The notes below the pieces were generated by a model, which had not been told where the DNA came from, did no database searches, and worked only from the letters and a program-made list of their open reading frames with translations. Position numbers and translations under genes: made by a program. Shown piece after piece: positions 7,320 through 14,348 of a DNA stretch of 64,000 nucleotides. Origin of the DNA: an uncultured Oscillospiraceae bacterium (GTDB lineage: Bacteria > Bacillota > Clostridia > Oscillospirales > Oscillospiraceae); assembly GCA_910589155.1 (NCBI GenBank), contig CAJURY010000004.1:29235-93234 (forward strand), read 5' to 3'. Within the stretch, counting starts at the first letter, position 1. Each line of letters starts with the position of its first letter.

Positions 7320-7535
7320 TTATCCCTTAAACCTGTTGGAAAAATGTTCGCATTCATCATACGCCCGTGTATTTTTCGTGCGCTTACCCTGGATACAGTG
7401 CCCCATTTGCAGCGGCTCAAACCTCTGATCCCGGCTGAAAATATAATGCTGCATAAAGTACTTGCAATTCACGCACAGCGGCGTTTCTTTTTCCAGATGA
7501 TGCAGAAAAAGTAATCTTCTTTCTTTCGTTTCCAT
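7320..7535 (-). CDS. Small cysteine-containing protein, unknown
   Basis: A 71-residue protein starting METKERRLLFLHHLEKETPL, with four cysteines arranged as CVNC, then a single Cys in GHC and another in DECEH, enough to bind one zinc ion. There is no signal peptide or membrane segment. I prefer the start at 7535 because AGGAGG lies 8 nt upstream; the upstream in-frame extension has no site. It diverges from the XRE regulator at 7640, and the shared 105-bp spacer holds an inverted repeat, so the regulator may control this gene. No function can be assigned. Confidence 0.65.
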   Translation of the reverse strand: METKERRLLFLHHLEKETPLCVNCKYFMQHYIFSRDQRFEPLQMGHCIQGKRTKNTRAYDECEHFSNRFKG

Positions 7536-7565
7536 TTTTCCATCCTCCTGGGTATAATGTGCATT

Positions 7566-7601
7566 TCGCACACTATTTCGTACCGTTATTATAGTGTACG
7601 A
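7566..7601. promoter_or_regulatory. Probable operator between divergent genes
   Basis: TCGCACACTA (7566-7575) and TAGTGTACGA (7592-7601) form an inverted repeat with one mismatch, 16 bp apart, centred in the spacer between the Cys protein and the XRE regulator. TATAGT-like -10 sequence overlaps it. Likely autoregulatory site of the XRE protein (inference). Confidence 0.5.
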
Positions 7602-7639
7602 TAAGCACATTGTCAAGTATAAAAAGGAGAAAATGCGTC

Positions 7640-7861
7640 ATGACGTTTGGAAAAAGACTGAACACAGTAAGAAAAAGCCGGGGATACACCGCCCAGCAAA
7701 TGGCGGACGTTTTGGGCGTGGCTTTGCGATCCTACCGATTTTACGAAAGCGATTACCGACAGCCGTCTTACGCCGTTTTGGTGCGTATCGCGGATACGCT
7801 GGACGTTTCCACGGACTATCTTCTTTGCAGGGACGCATTTTTAGCGCGGCACCAAACCTGA
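7640..7861 (+). CDS. XRE-family HTH regulator
   Basis: A 73-residue Cro/C1-type DNA-binding protein: MTFGKRLNTVRKSRGYTAQQMADVLGVALRSYRFYESDYRQPSYAVLVRIADTLDVSTDYLL is a complete five-helix HTH with little beyond it. The recognition helix is around residues 28-37. The start at 7640 is preceded by AAGGAG at 11 nt; an upstream in-frame extension to 7610 has no site. It diverges from the Cys protein and shares an inverted-repeat operator with it. Immediately after the stop begins the 105-bp tandem repeat array. Single-domain regulators of this kind are common in mobile or immunity-type loci; the target here is unknown. Confidence 0.85.
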   Translation: MTFGKRLNTVRKSRGYTAQQMADVLGVALRSYRFYESDYRQPSYAVLVRIADTLDVSTDYLLCRDAFLARHQT

Positions 7862-7863
7862 CG

Positions 7864-8270
7864 GGGCGGACAGCGTCCGCTGGCATCGCGTGACCTACGC
7901 CGCTGCTGATTTGACACCCCCTTGGGGGTCGCTCGACAGAAGCTGCCCCAAAATACCGCACCCTCTCTGGGCGGACAGCGTCCGCTGGCATTGCGTTTTG
8001 TACGCTGATACTGACTTGCCACCCCCTTGGGGGGCGCTCGACAGAAGCTGCCCCAAAATACCGCACCCTCTCTGGGTGGACAGCGTCCGCTGGCATTGCG
8101 TTTTGTACGCTGATACTGACTTGTCACCCCCCTGGGGGTCACTCGACAAGAACTGCCCCAAAATACCGCACCCTCTCTGGGCGGACAGCGTCCGCTGGCA
8201 TCGCGTGACCTACGCCGCTGCTGCTTTGACACCTCCTTGGGGGTCGCTCGACAGAAGCTGCCCCGGTATG
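7864..8270 (+). repeat. Family B tandem array: four units of 105 bp
   Basis: Units begin at 7864, 7969, 8074 and 8179, exactly 105 bp apart; the fourth ends after the CTCGACAGAAGCTGCCCC block. Each unit starts GGGCGGACAGCGTCCGCTGG (a hairpin) and contains a CCCCCTTGGGGG palindrome and TACCGCACCCTCTCT. Units 1 and 4 share the variant GTGACCTACGCCGCTGCTG, units 2 and 3 share TTTTGTACGCTGATACTGAC. Because 105 is divisible by three, long reading frames appear in several frames, but they lack codon structure and ribosome-binding sites and I do not regard them as genes. Confidence 0.9.
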
Positions 8271-8291
8271 CGTACATTTCCGCAGAGCATT

Positions 8292-8319
8292 GTAGGGCGC
8301 GGACATATCCGCGCTGGGT
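8292..8319 (+). repeat. Family A single REP-like hairpin
   Basis: GTAGGGCGCGGACATATCCG followed by CGC: the GTAG head plus a 7-bp stem (GCGCGGA/TCCGCGC) and CATA loop. Isolated copy between the tandem array and the full-length family A element. Confidence 0.6.
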
Positions 8320-8371
8320 ACTTGCAAATTTAGGATGCACATCAATTCTTGGTAAAGACCTTTTCAACACC

Positions 8372-8689
8372 GTAGGGGCGAACCTATGTGTGCGCCCGTT
8401 GCAGCCCGACAAGTTTCCGGGGCAATTTCGTAAGAACGCTGTCATTGCGGAAAGGCGGAGCCGACGCAGGCTTTCCATACAAAGCTGTTTCAGATTGCCA
8501 CACCAGTGAAAGCGAACAACCAAACCGAAGCTCAGCGAAGTGGGTTCGGTTTGGAGAGGAGGGGCAACGAAATTCTGTATGTTCCGGCGCAAGCGCCGGA
8601 ACATACGCATTGGAGTTTGCCCCGACGAGGTTCGCAATGACAAATTGGAAACTGCCTTCCGGAGGACGAATACATAGGGCCGACCCTAC
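8372..8689 (+). repeat. Family A repeat, full-length copy 1 (318 bp, REP-core-iREP)
   Basis: Begins with GTAGGGGCGAACCTATGTGT and ends with a degenerate inverted copy closing in CTAC. The interior holds hairpin H1 (CCAAACCGAA 8520-8529 with TTCGGTTTGG 8545-8554, plus an inner stem) and hairpin H2 (8579-8590 with 8593-8604, centre AA). The same interior occurs at 46536-46850 (inverted) and 50057-50384. The remaining spacer to 8832 shows nothing else. Confidence 0.85.
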
Positions 8690-8831
8690 GGCGACGAATG
8701 GTATTTTCACAGGCAAATTTGCTTGCATCATGGGGCATTTGGTTGTATAATGAGGAAAAATGGAATTTTTGGGTCTGTACGATGAATCGCCCAAACCCAA
8801 GGGCTGCGTATACAGGCTTCTGGGAGGAAGT

Positions 8832-9956
8832 ATGGAAAATCTGCAATTTACCGTCCCCTGCCTTTTTGGGCTGGAGGGACTGGCGGGAGACGAGCTGCGC
8901 CGGATGCAAATGGAAAACGTTCAGGTGGAAAACGGCAAGGTCTATTTCACCGGAGACGAACGCGCCATGGCCAAAGCCAACGTCTGCCTGCGCACCGGCG
9001 AACGGGTGCTTTTGCGCTTGGCCACCTTTGAAGCAAGAAGCTTTGAAGCGCTGTTTCAGGGGGTTTTGCGCACGCCCTTGGAGCGTTTTATTCCCAAAGA
9101 TGGGAAATTCCCCGTGAAGGGGCACAGCCTGAACAGCGGACTTCACTCCGTGCCGGACTGCCAGGCCATTGTGAAAAAAGCCGCTTCCCGGCGTTTAGGA
9201 GAGAAATATGGCGTAAGCTGGCTGCCGGAAACCGGCGCGCTGTTTCAGTTGCAATTTTCCATTATGAACGACAAGGTGGAGCTGTTTCTGGACACCTCCG
9301 GAGCCGGGCTGCACAAGCGGGGCTACCGGGCCGTGGGCAACGACGCGCCATTACGGGAAACTTTGGCCGCCGCCATGGTCATGCTCACCCGGTACCGGGG
9401 CAGAGAATTTTTCTGGGATCCCTTCTGCGGCTCCGGCACCATTCCCATTGAGGCGGCATGGCAGGCTATGAACCGCGTGCCGGGGCTTTCCCGTCGTTTT
9501 GCCGCCGAAAGCTTCCCCTGGATGGAAGAAAAGCTGTGGGAAGATGTGAAAACGGAAGCGAAAGACAAGGAATTTCACGGGCAGTATCGGATTCTTGCCT
9601 CAGACAACGACCCCAAAAGCGTGAGCCTTACCATGGCCAACGCCAGAAAAGCCGGGGTTGGCAAAATCATCGTCTGCAAGGACGGGGACGCAACCAAGCT
9701 GGATTTACCCGCTCAGGAAGGCATTTTGGTGTGCAATCCCCCCTACGGCGAGCGAATGCTGGAGCAGAAAAGCGCCCAGCAGCTTTACAACGCCCTGGGG
9801 CGGCACCTGCGCTACGCCGACGGATGGAAAAAGTATATTATTACCTCTGAACCGGAATTTGAGCACTATTTCGGCAAAAAAGCGGACAAAAAGCGCAAGC
9901 TTTACAACGGCATGATCAAATGCAACTACTTTATGTACGCTGGAGGCCGCAAATGA
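8832..9956 (+). CDS. THUMP-domain class I RNA methyltransferase (RlmL/YpsC family)
   Basis: A 374-residue protein with an N-terminal THUMP RNA-binding domain (about residues 45-155) and a C-terminal UPF0020 methyltransferase domain. The SAM site includes FWDPFCGSGTIPIEAAW, and the N6/N2-type catalytic motif is NPPYGERM, as in RlmL, which makes m2G2445 in 23S rRNA. Firmicute homologues are called YpsC. The start at 8832 has GGAGG directly before it (4-5 nt); the in-frame extension to 8760 lacks one. The gene overlaps the next by an ATGA, indicating translational coupling to the diacylglycerol kinase-like gene. Exact rRNA target is inferred from the family only. Confidence 0.93.
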   Translation: MENLQFTVPCLFGLEGLAGDELRRMQMENVQVENGKVYFTGDERAMAKANVCLRTGERVLLRLATFEARSFEALFQGVLRTPLERFIPKDGKFPVKGHSLNSGLHSVPDCQAIVKKAASRRLGEKYGVSWLPETGALFQLQFSIMNDKVELFLDTSGAGLHKRGYRAVGNDAPLRETLAAAMVMLTRYRGREFFWDPFCGSGTIPIEAAWQAMNRVPGLSRRFAAESFPWMEEKLWEDVKTEAKDKEFHGQYRILASDNDPKSVSLTMANARKAGVGKIIVCKDGDATKLDLPAQEGILVCNPPYGERMLEQKSAQQLYNALGRHLRYADGWKKYIITSEPEFEHYFGKKADKKRKLYNGMIKCNYFMYAGGRK

Positions 9957-10894
9957 AGCATCTGTTTCTGGTGAATCCCGCCGCCGGCAAGCGCGACGCT
10001 ACCGCTATGTATCAAGAGGCCGTCGCCGCCGGCTGCAAGGATGTGGATTATGAAATTCGCGTCTCCCAAAAACCCGGCGACATCACCGCCTGGACGAAAG
10101 AAGCGGCGTCCACCGGAGCAGAACTTCATATATACGCCTGCGGCGGAGACGGCACCTTAAATGAGGTGGTAAACGGCGCGGCAGGGTTTCAAAATGTGGC
10201 GGTCACCCACTTCCCCGGGGGTTCCGGCAACGATTTTATCAAGATTTTCAGCGACGCAAAGCCCTTTTTTGACCTTGTGCCCTTGATGAACAACCCGGAA
10301 GAAACGGAATTTGACCTGATTTGCTGCAACGGCATATACGGTCTCAACACCTGTTCCATTGGCCTGGACGCGAGAATCGCGGCGGGGGTCGCCAAATACA
10401 AACGCCTGCCCCTGGTTTCCGGCTCCGGGGCATACATCCTTTCTACCTTGCAAAACGTCTTTCAGAAGCTTTCTGAGGATTACGAAATCGAACTGGACGG
10501 CAAAATTTGCGGCGGCAAAAAGACCATGGTATGCGTCGCCAACGGCCGTTGGTACGGCGGTGGCTTTCATCCCGTGCCGGATGCGGATCCGGCGGATGGA
10601 AAGCTGGAGGTTTTGTTGGTGGAGCCGGCAAATCTTTTGCAAATTGCAAAGGTCGTGGGGAAATACAAGGCGGGTCTTTATCAAAAGCTTCCCCACCTTA
10701 TCACCCATCGCACCTGCAAAAATCTGGTTCTGCGCAGCGCGCAGCCCGTTGCGGCGCAGTTGGACGGAGAACTGCTCACCAGGCGGGAAATGCGAATTGG
10801 TATCGCCCCATGGAAACTGCGGTTTTTCTATCCCAGAGGGCTTACCTGGCAGCAAAAAGAGAGGATTCCCGCAAAAACAGGAGGAATGGCGTGA
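9953..10894 (+). CDS. Diacylglycerol kinase-family lipid kinase (YegS/BmrU/DgkB type)
   Basis: A 313-residue enzyme of the DAGK catalytic family: the glycine-rich loop NPAAGK lies at the N-terminus, ACGGDGTLNEVVNG carries the GGDGT nucleotide-binding motif (about residues 64-68), and FPGGSGNDF is the second conserved block. Such proteins phosphorylate diacylglycerol or related lipids at the membrane and recycle lipid released in lipoteichoic acid synthesis. The C-terminal half has the beta-sandwich typical of the family, ending in LDGELL. The start ATG overlaps the stop of the methyltransferase gene by 4 nt. Substrate is inferred, not visible. Confidence 0.92.
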   Translation: MKHLFLVNPAAGKRDATAMYQEAVAAGCKDVDYEIRVSQKPGDITAWTKEAASTGAELHIYACGGDGTLNEVVNGAAGFQNVAVTHFPGGSGNDFIKIFSDAKPFFDLVPLMNNPEETEFDLICCNGIYGLNTCSIGLDARIAAGVAKYKRLPLVSGSGAYILSTLQNVFQKLSEDYEIELDGKICGGKKTMVCVANGRWYGGGFHPVPDADPADGKLEVLLVEPANLLQIAKVVGKYKAGLYQKLPHLITHRTCKNLVLRSAQPVAAQLDGELLTRREMRIGIAPWKLRFFYPRGLTWQQKERIPAKTGGMA

Positions 10895-10974
10895 AAACGC
10901 CAGCAATTGCGGTAAACTGTGAAAACAGCTAAAGTTTATCCTTATTTTTCGGGTAAAATCTGGAATTTTCACTG

Positions 10975-11003
10975 TTGCAATTTTTTGTTAGATGCACTAT
11001 TAT
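10975..11003 (+). promoter_or_regulatory. groESL promoter
   Basis: TTGCAA (10975-10980), 17-nt spacer, TATTAT (10998-11003). The predicted transcription start falls at the CIRCE operator, so HrcA binding there would block it. Confidence 0.85.
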
Positions 11004-11010
11004 ATAAGCG

Positions 11011-11037
11011 TTAGCACTCAACCAGAATGAGTGCTAA
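11011..11037. promoter_or_regulatory. CIRCE operator (HrcA binding site)
   Basis: TTAGCACTC, nine bases, GAGTGCTAA: a perfect match to the CIRCE consensus, 7 bp after the -10 box and 66 bp before groES. It shows that groESL is repressed by HrcA and induced by heat. hrcA is not in the window. Confidence 0.98.
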
Positions 11038-11102
11038 AATCAGACAAATTTCGTAGACCAGCGCGGCTTGCCGCGATTCAAAAGAATATGGAGGAATAGC
11101 AT

Positions 11103-11375
11103 ATGAAACTGAAACCCATGGCAGACCGTGTGCTGCTGAAGCCCACCGAGGCGGAAGAAACCACCGCTTCCGGCATTATTTTGTCCACCGCTACCAAGGA
11201 AAAGCCCGTGATTTCCGAAGTGGTCGCCGTCGGCCCCGGAGATAAGGACACCGAAATGCTGGTAAAGCCCGGCGACCGCGTGGTTGTGGGCAAGTACACC
11301 GGCACCGAAATTAAGCTGGACGGCAAGGACTATACCATCGTAAAGCAGGCCGATATTCTGGCCATCGTGGAATAA
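11103..11375 (+). CDS. groES: Co-chaperonin GroES
   Basis: A 90-residue Cpn10 subunit that forms the heptameric lid of the GroEL chamber. MKLKPMADRVLLKPTEAEE is the conserved N-terminal strand, followed by the mobile loop (about residues 16-32, TTASGIILSTATKEKPV), where the GroEL-contact hydrophobics I-I-L are present. The central VVAVGPGDKD and the C-terminal VVGKYTGTEIKLDGKDYTIV are standard. Length is about 7 residues short of E. coli GroES, normal for Firmicutes. First gene of the CIRCE-controlled operon, 18 bp before groEL, with GGAGG at the usual distance. Confidence 0.97.
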   Translation: MKLKPMADRVLLKPTEAEETTASGIILSTATKEKPVISEVVAVGPGDKDTEMLVKPGDRVVVGKYTGTEIKLDGKDYTIVKQADILAIVE

Positions 11376-11393
11376 TTTGGAGGCAATAAAATT

Positions 11394-13031
11394 ATGGCAA
11401 AAATGATTGTTTACGGCGAAGAAGCCAGAAAAAAGCTGCAATCCGGCATTGACCAGCTTGCGGACACCGTGAAGGTAACTTTGGGACCCAAGGGCCGCAA
11501 CGTGGTTCTGGGCAAGAAATACGGCGCGCCCCTCATCACCAACGACGGCGTAACCATCGCCAAGGACGTGGAGCTGGAGGACGCTTTTGAAAACATGGGC
11601 GCGCAGCTCGTCCGGGAAGTCGCCACCAAGACCAACGACATGGCCGGCGACGGCACCACCACGGCCACCCTTCTGGCGCAGGCCATCATTCGCGAAGGCC
11701 TGAAGAACGTCACCGCCGGGGCAAATCCCATGGTCATGCGCAAGGGCATCGAAAAGGCGGTGAGCGCCGCCGTGGAATCCATCAAGGCCAACTCCGTTTC
11801 CGTGAACGGCTCCGAGGACATCGCAAGAGTCGGCACCGTCTCCTCCGGGGACGAGTCCGTGGGCAAGCTCATTGCCGAGGCCATGGAAAAGGTCGGCACC
11901 GACGGCGTGATCACCATTGAAGAATCCAAAACCGCCGAAACCGGCCTGGACGTGGTGGAAGGCATGGAGTTTGACCGGGGCTATATCTCCCCCTATATGG
12001 TAACGGATACCGACAAAATGGAGGCCGTTTTGGACGATCCCTACATTTTGATTACCGATAAGAAGATTTCCTCTATTCAGGAAATCCTGCCCGTGCTGGA
12101 AAGCGTCGTCAAGACCGGCAAGAAGATGATGATCATTGCCGAGGACGTGGAAGGCGACGCCCTGGCCACTTTGCTTGTGAACCGTCTGCGGGGCAACTTC
12201 AACTGCGTCTGCGTGAAGGCGCCCGGCTTTGGCGACCGCCGCAAGGAAATGCTTCAGGATATCGCCATCCTCACCGGCGGTACCGTGATTTCCAGCGAAC
12301 TGAACATGGAGCTCACCGAAGCCACCATCGCAGACCTCGGCACCTGCCGTCAGGTGAAGGTCACCAAGGACAACACCACCATTGTTGACGGCAACGGCAA
12401 TCCCGCCGCAATTGCGGATCGCGCCAACGTGGTTCGCGCTTCCATCGCCACCACCACTTCCGACTACGACCGGGAAAAGCTTCAGGAGCGTCTGGCGAAG
12501 CTGGCCGGAGGCGTAGCCGTAATCCGCGTGGGCGCGCAGACCGAAGTCGCCATGAAGGAGCAGAAGCTTCGCGTAGAGGACGCGCTGAACGCCACACGCG
12601 CCGCTGTGGAAGAAGGTATTGTGGCCGGCGGCGGCACTGCTTACGTCAACGCCATTCCCAGCGTGGAAGCCCTGATTGAGACCCTGAACGGCGACGAAAA
12701 GACCGGCGCGCAGATTATCGCCAAGGCCTTGCAGGCGCCCATCCGCCAGATTGCGGAAAACGCCGGCGTAGACGGCTCCGTGGTTTACGAGAAGATTAAA
12801 AATTCCGGCAAGGTGGGCTACGGCTACAACGCCTACGCGGAGACCTACTGCGACATGATTCCCACCGGCATCGTGGATCCCACCAAGGTGACCCGCTCCG
12901 CGCTGGAAAACGCAGCTTCCATCTGCGCCTGCGTGCTGACCACGGAATCTCTGGTGGCTGATAAGCCCGATCCCGCAGCGGACGCGGCGGCGGCCGCGGC
13001 AGCCCAGGGCGGCATGGGCGGTATGTACTAA
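11394..13031 (+). CDS. groEL: Chaperonin GroEL
   Basis: A 545-residue Cpn60 subunit that folds proteins in the cytosol with ATP. Recognisable blocks are the N-terminal TVKVTLGPKGRNVVLGKKYG, the ATP-binding DGTTTATLLAQAI with the catalytic Asp of GDGTT, the apical-domain segment around residues 190-370, and the C-terminal Gly-Met tail GGMGGMY. Length is typical. It follows groES by 18 bp with its own ribosome-binding site (TTTGGAGG) and is followed by a hairpin-rich 300-bp spacer. The antisense strand also has a very long open frame over this gene, an effect of codon bias. Confidence 0.98.
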   Translation: MAKMIVYGEEARKKLQSGIDQLADTVKVTLGPKGRNVVLGKKYGAPLITNDGVTIAKDVELEDAFENMGAQLVREVATKTNDMAGDGTTTATLLAQAIIREGLKNVTAGANPMVMRKGIEKAVSAAVESIKANSVSVNGSEDIARVGTVSSGDESVGKLIAEAMEKVGTDGVITIEESKTAETGLDVVEGMEFDRGYISPYMVTDTDKMEAVLDDPYILITDKKISSIQEILPVLESVVKTGKKMMIIAEDVEGDALATLLVNRLRGNFNCVCVKAPGFGDRRKEMLQDIAILTGGTVISSELNMELTEATIADLGTCRQVKVTKDNTTIVDGNGNPAAIADRANVVRASIATTTSDYDREKLQERLAKLAGGVAVIRVGAQTEVAMKEQKLRVEDALNATRAAVEEGIVAGGGTAYVNAIPSVEALIETLNGDEKTGAQIIAKALQAPIRQIAENAGVDGSVVYEKIKNSGKVGYGYNAYAETYCDMIPTGIVDPTKVTRSALENAASICACVLTTESLVADKPDPAADAAAAAAAQGGMGGMY

Positions 13032-13058
13032 GCTTGTTCCATTCCCTTTTCTAATACG

Positions 13059-13336
13059 GCGGCAGACCGGATTTTTCCTGTCTGCCGCTGCTGAGACTGT
13101 CGGAAAAACCCCTTCGGGCTTTTCCGACAAAAGGTTTGCAGTCTGCTGCGCGTATCATTTGTCCGCTTTTGGCGGACAAATTCCACACTTGCAGCCTGAA
13201 AAGTATTTTCCGCCACATACGTGCTGCGGCGGAAAATGATTTTAACTTGATTCGCGCCTGCGGGCGCGAACTCTGCGAGGCTTTTTTGACACGCTAAGGA
13301 GCGGCAGACCGGATTTTTCCGGTCTGCCGTTGCTTT
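13059..13336 (+). terminator. Duplicated groESL terminator flanking a hairpin cluster
   Basis: The same hairpin (GCGGCAGACCGGATTTTTCC and its complement) occurs at 13059-13088 and 13302-13329; the second is followed by TTGCTTTT and looks like the working terminator. Between them are further hairpins at 13099-13128 (GTCGGAAAA...), around 13161-13182 (TTTGTCCGC/GCGGACAAA), around 13207-13238 (TTTTCCGCC/GGCGGAAAA) and around 13255-13273 (TTCGCGCC/GGGCGCGAA). It reads like a terminator split and duplicated by an inserted hairpin-rich segment. No gene is visible here. Confidence 0.6.
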
Positions 13337-13338
13337 TA

Positions 13339-13500
13339 CTATTTTTCATTTTGAAGAAAAATTTCTTCCGCCTGTTCCACCGCATTTTGCAGCTAAACTG
13401 CGTCCTTTGTAGAAGATGACAATAGGTCGAGGGCATCATTACACGCAGCCATTAAAAGCATATATGCGCTGCGATAAGGATTCGTTGTAATTTCCAACAC
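13339..13500 (-). pseudogene. Small ORF interrupted by an in-frame amber codon
   Basis: On the minus strand AATGGAGG precedes GTG (13500) and TTG (13497), giving LEITTNPYRSAYMLLMAACN and on to residue 35, where TAG (13393-13395) interrupts. The same frame then continues for 17 more sensible codons (LQNAVEQAEEIFLQNEK) to TAG at 13339-13341. The composition before and after the stop is that of one short helical protein of about 53 residues, so either the gene was truncated recently or the first 35 residues are the product. It diverges from the XRE regulator at 13615 across a perfect operator. Function unknown. Confidence 0.5.
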
Positions 13501-13514
13501 AAAAACCTCCATTT

Positions 13515-13560
13515 TTCCATATAGACTATTACATTATATAATGCAATAGTCTATATGGAA
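13515..13560. promoter_or_regulatory. Perfect 16-bp inverted-repeat operator
   Basis: TTCCATATAGACTATT (13515-13530) and AATAGTCTATATGGAA (13545-13560) are exact inverses around 14 bp that contain TATAAT on both strands (plus strand 13537-13542). Binding of a dimer would cover the promoters of both divergent genes. The adjacent XRE protein is the obvious candidate. Confidence 0.8.
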
Positions 13561-13614
13561 AACGGAAAAATAAGATATGATCCAACAAAAAAGTCACTGA
13601 TGGTGAAATATCTT

Positions 13615-13824
13615 ATGATTAAATTAAACGTACTGCCGCTTTTGGAGAAAAATGGAAAAACAAAATACTGGTTATATAAGCAGATGGGCATGAGTTACCA
13701 AAATTTCAATAAAATGATATGCAACGAAACCAAATCCATTCAGTATGAAAATATTGAAACGCTTTGCTTGCTTTTGCATTGTACGCCAAATGAACTTTTT
13801 ATATTTGTAGAAGATGAAAAGTAG
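13615..13824 (+). CDS. XRE-family HTH regulator (HTH_26-like)
   Basis: A 69-residue single-domain Cro/C1-type protein: MIKLNVLPLLEKNGKTKYWL then a recognition region MGMSYQNFNKMIC and a conserved tail LLLHCTPNELF, the usual ending of this family. I chose the start at 13615 (GGTGA 8 nt upstream) because the open frame to 13555 begins inside the operator, almost at the predicted transcription start. AT-rich compared with groEL upstream. It probably represses itself and the small divergent gene by binding the perfect palindrome at 13515-13560. Confidence 0.8.
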   Translation: MIKLNVLPLLEKNGKTKYWLYKQMGMSYQNFNKMICNETKSIQYENIETLCLLLHCTPNELFIFVEDEK

Positions 13825-13880
13825 TATTTTTTATAGGTGCTAAAAAATAAAGCTTGTTTTCTGAATTCATTTTCTAAAAC

Positions 13881-13909
13881 TTGACGTTTCTTTGTTTCCG
13901 TGCTATAAT
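13881..13909 (+). promoter_or_regulatory. Antitoxin RNA promoter, cassette 1
   Basis: TTGACG (13881-13886), 17-nt spacer, TATAAT (13904-13909). The whole block from here through about 13951 is repeated unchanged at 14314-14384. Confidence 0.85.
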
Positions 13910-13915
13910 ATGCAT

Positions 13916-14015
13916 AGAAAAAGGGCGCTGCCGATAGACGGTTTTGCTCCCACGATTCATTACTTCAAAAGAAGTAACCGCATTCTGTAGGAGGAAGGGC
14001 GGTTACTTCTTTTTT
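13916..14015 (+). ncRNA. Antisense RNA antitoxin, cassette 1
   Basis: Predicted RNA of about 100 nt from the promoter at 13881, ending in the terminator hairpin GAAGTAACCGC/GCGGTTACTTC (13971-14009) with six T residues. It runs opposite to the toxin gene, and its 3' part covers the toxin stop codon and last codons, the geometry of TxpA/RatA and BsrG/SR4 pairs, where the RNA pairs with the 3' end of the toxin mRNA and triggers decay. Confidence 0.75.
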
Positions 14016-14095
14016 ACGATCTGATAAATCAGACTGGCAAAGGAAATGAGTACAAGAATGAGCTGAAAAAGCTCGTTGTATGTAACTGCATTCAC
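14003..14095 (-). CDS. Holin-like type I toxin peptide, cassette 1
   Basis: A 30-residue peptide (GTG start) reading MNAVTYNELFQLILVLISFA then SLIYQIVKKK. It has a short polar N-terminus, one hydrophobic helix of about 18 residues and a terminal KKK, the pattern of the putative holin-like toxin family of Firmicutes. Such peptides insert into the membrane when their antisense RNA is lost. GGAAGGGGGTGG precedes the start. The same mRNA leader contains CCCCCT that could pair with this AGGGGG and hide it. A similar cassette lies 430 bp away. The gene is too short for most gene finders. Confidence 0.8.
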   Translation of the reverse strand: MNAVTYNELFQLILVLISFASLIYQIVKKK

Positions 14096-14253
14096 TTTTA
14101 CCACCCCCTTCCATACGGACAGGGGGCAAGAAGCGTCACCCCCTGTAAAGGGAGCTTAACCGCCTGCCGCAGTATGCTGCGCGGCAAGGAAATACCGCCG
14201 CTTAGCGCACCGCAAACCTTATGGCAACGCCCGGTTCCAAAGGAACCGGGTTT

Positions 14254-14282
14254 ATCTTACCATTTCCGCTTTGTTTTGTCAA
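14254..14282 (-). promoter_or_regulatory. Toxin 1 promoter
   Basis: Minus strand TTGACA (14277-14282), 17-nt spacer, TAAGAT (14254-14259). The transcript would begin with a hairpin of CCCGGTTCC/GGAACCGGG (14230-14250) and a 150-nt structured leader before the toxin start, as in type I toxin mRNAs. Confidence 0.8.
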
Positions 14283-14313
14283 AGTCTTTCTCAAAACTCT
14301 CTCTTTCTCATCC

Positions 14314-14342
14314 TTGACGTTTCTTTGTTTCCGTGCTATAAT
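14314..14342 (+). promoter_or_regulatory. Antitoxin RNA promoter, cassette 2
   Basis: TTGACG (14314-14319), 17-nt spacer, TATAAT (14337-14342); identical to the cassette 1 promoter and 433 bp from it. Confidence 0.85.
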
Positions 14343-14348
14343 ATGCAT

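Noticed and set aside
7864..8270. CRISPR array
   Set aside because: The units are contiguous with no unique spacers, are 105 bp long, and no cas gene is in the window.
7816..8643. Open frames across the 105-bp array and the family A copy
   Set aside because: They arise because 105 is a multiple of three and the repeats lack stops in several frames. The peptides are repeat translations and recur wherever the repeat occurs, in either orientation.
13242..13439. 65-residue minus-strand frame
   Set aside because: It covers the duplicated terminator hairpins, has a Lys/Arg-rich random composition and conflicts with the better supported small gene at 13339-13500.
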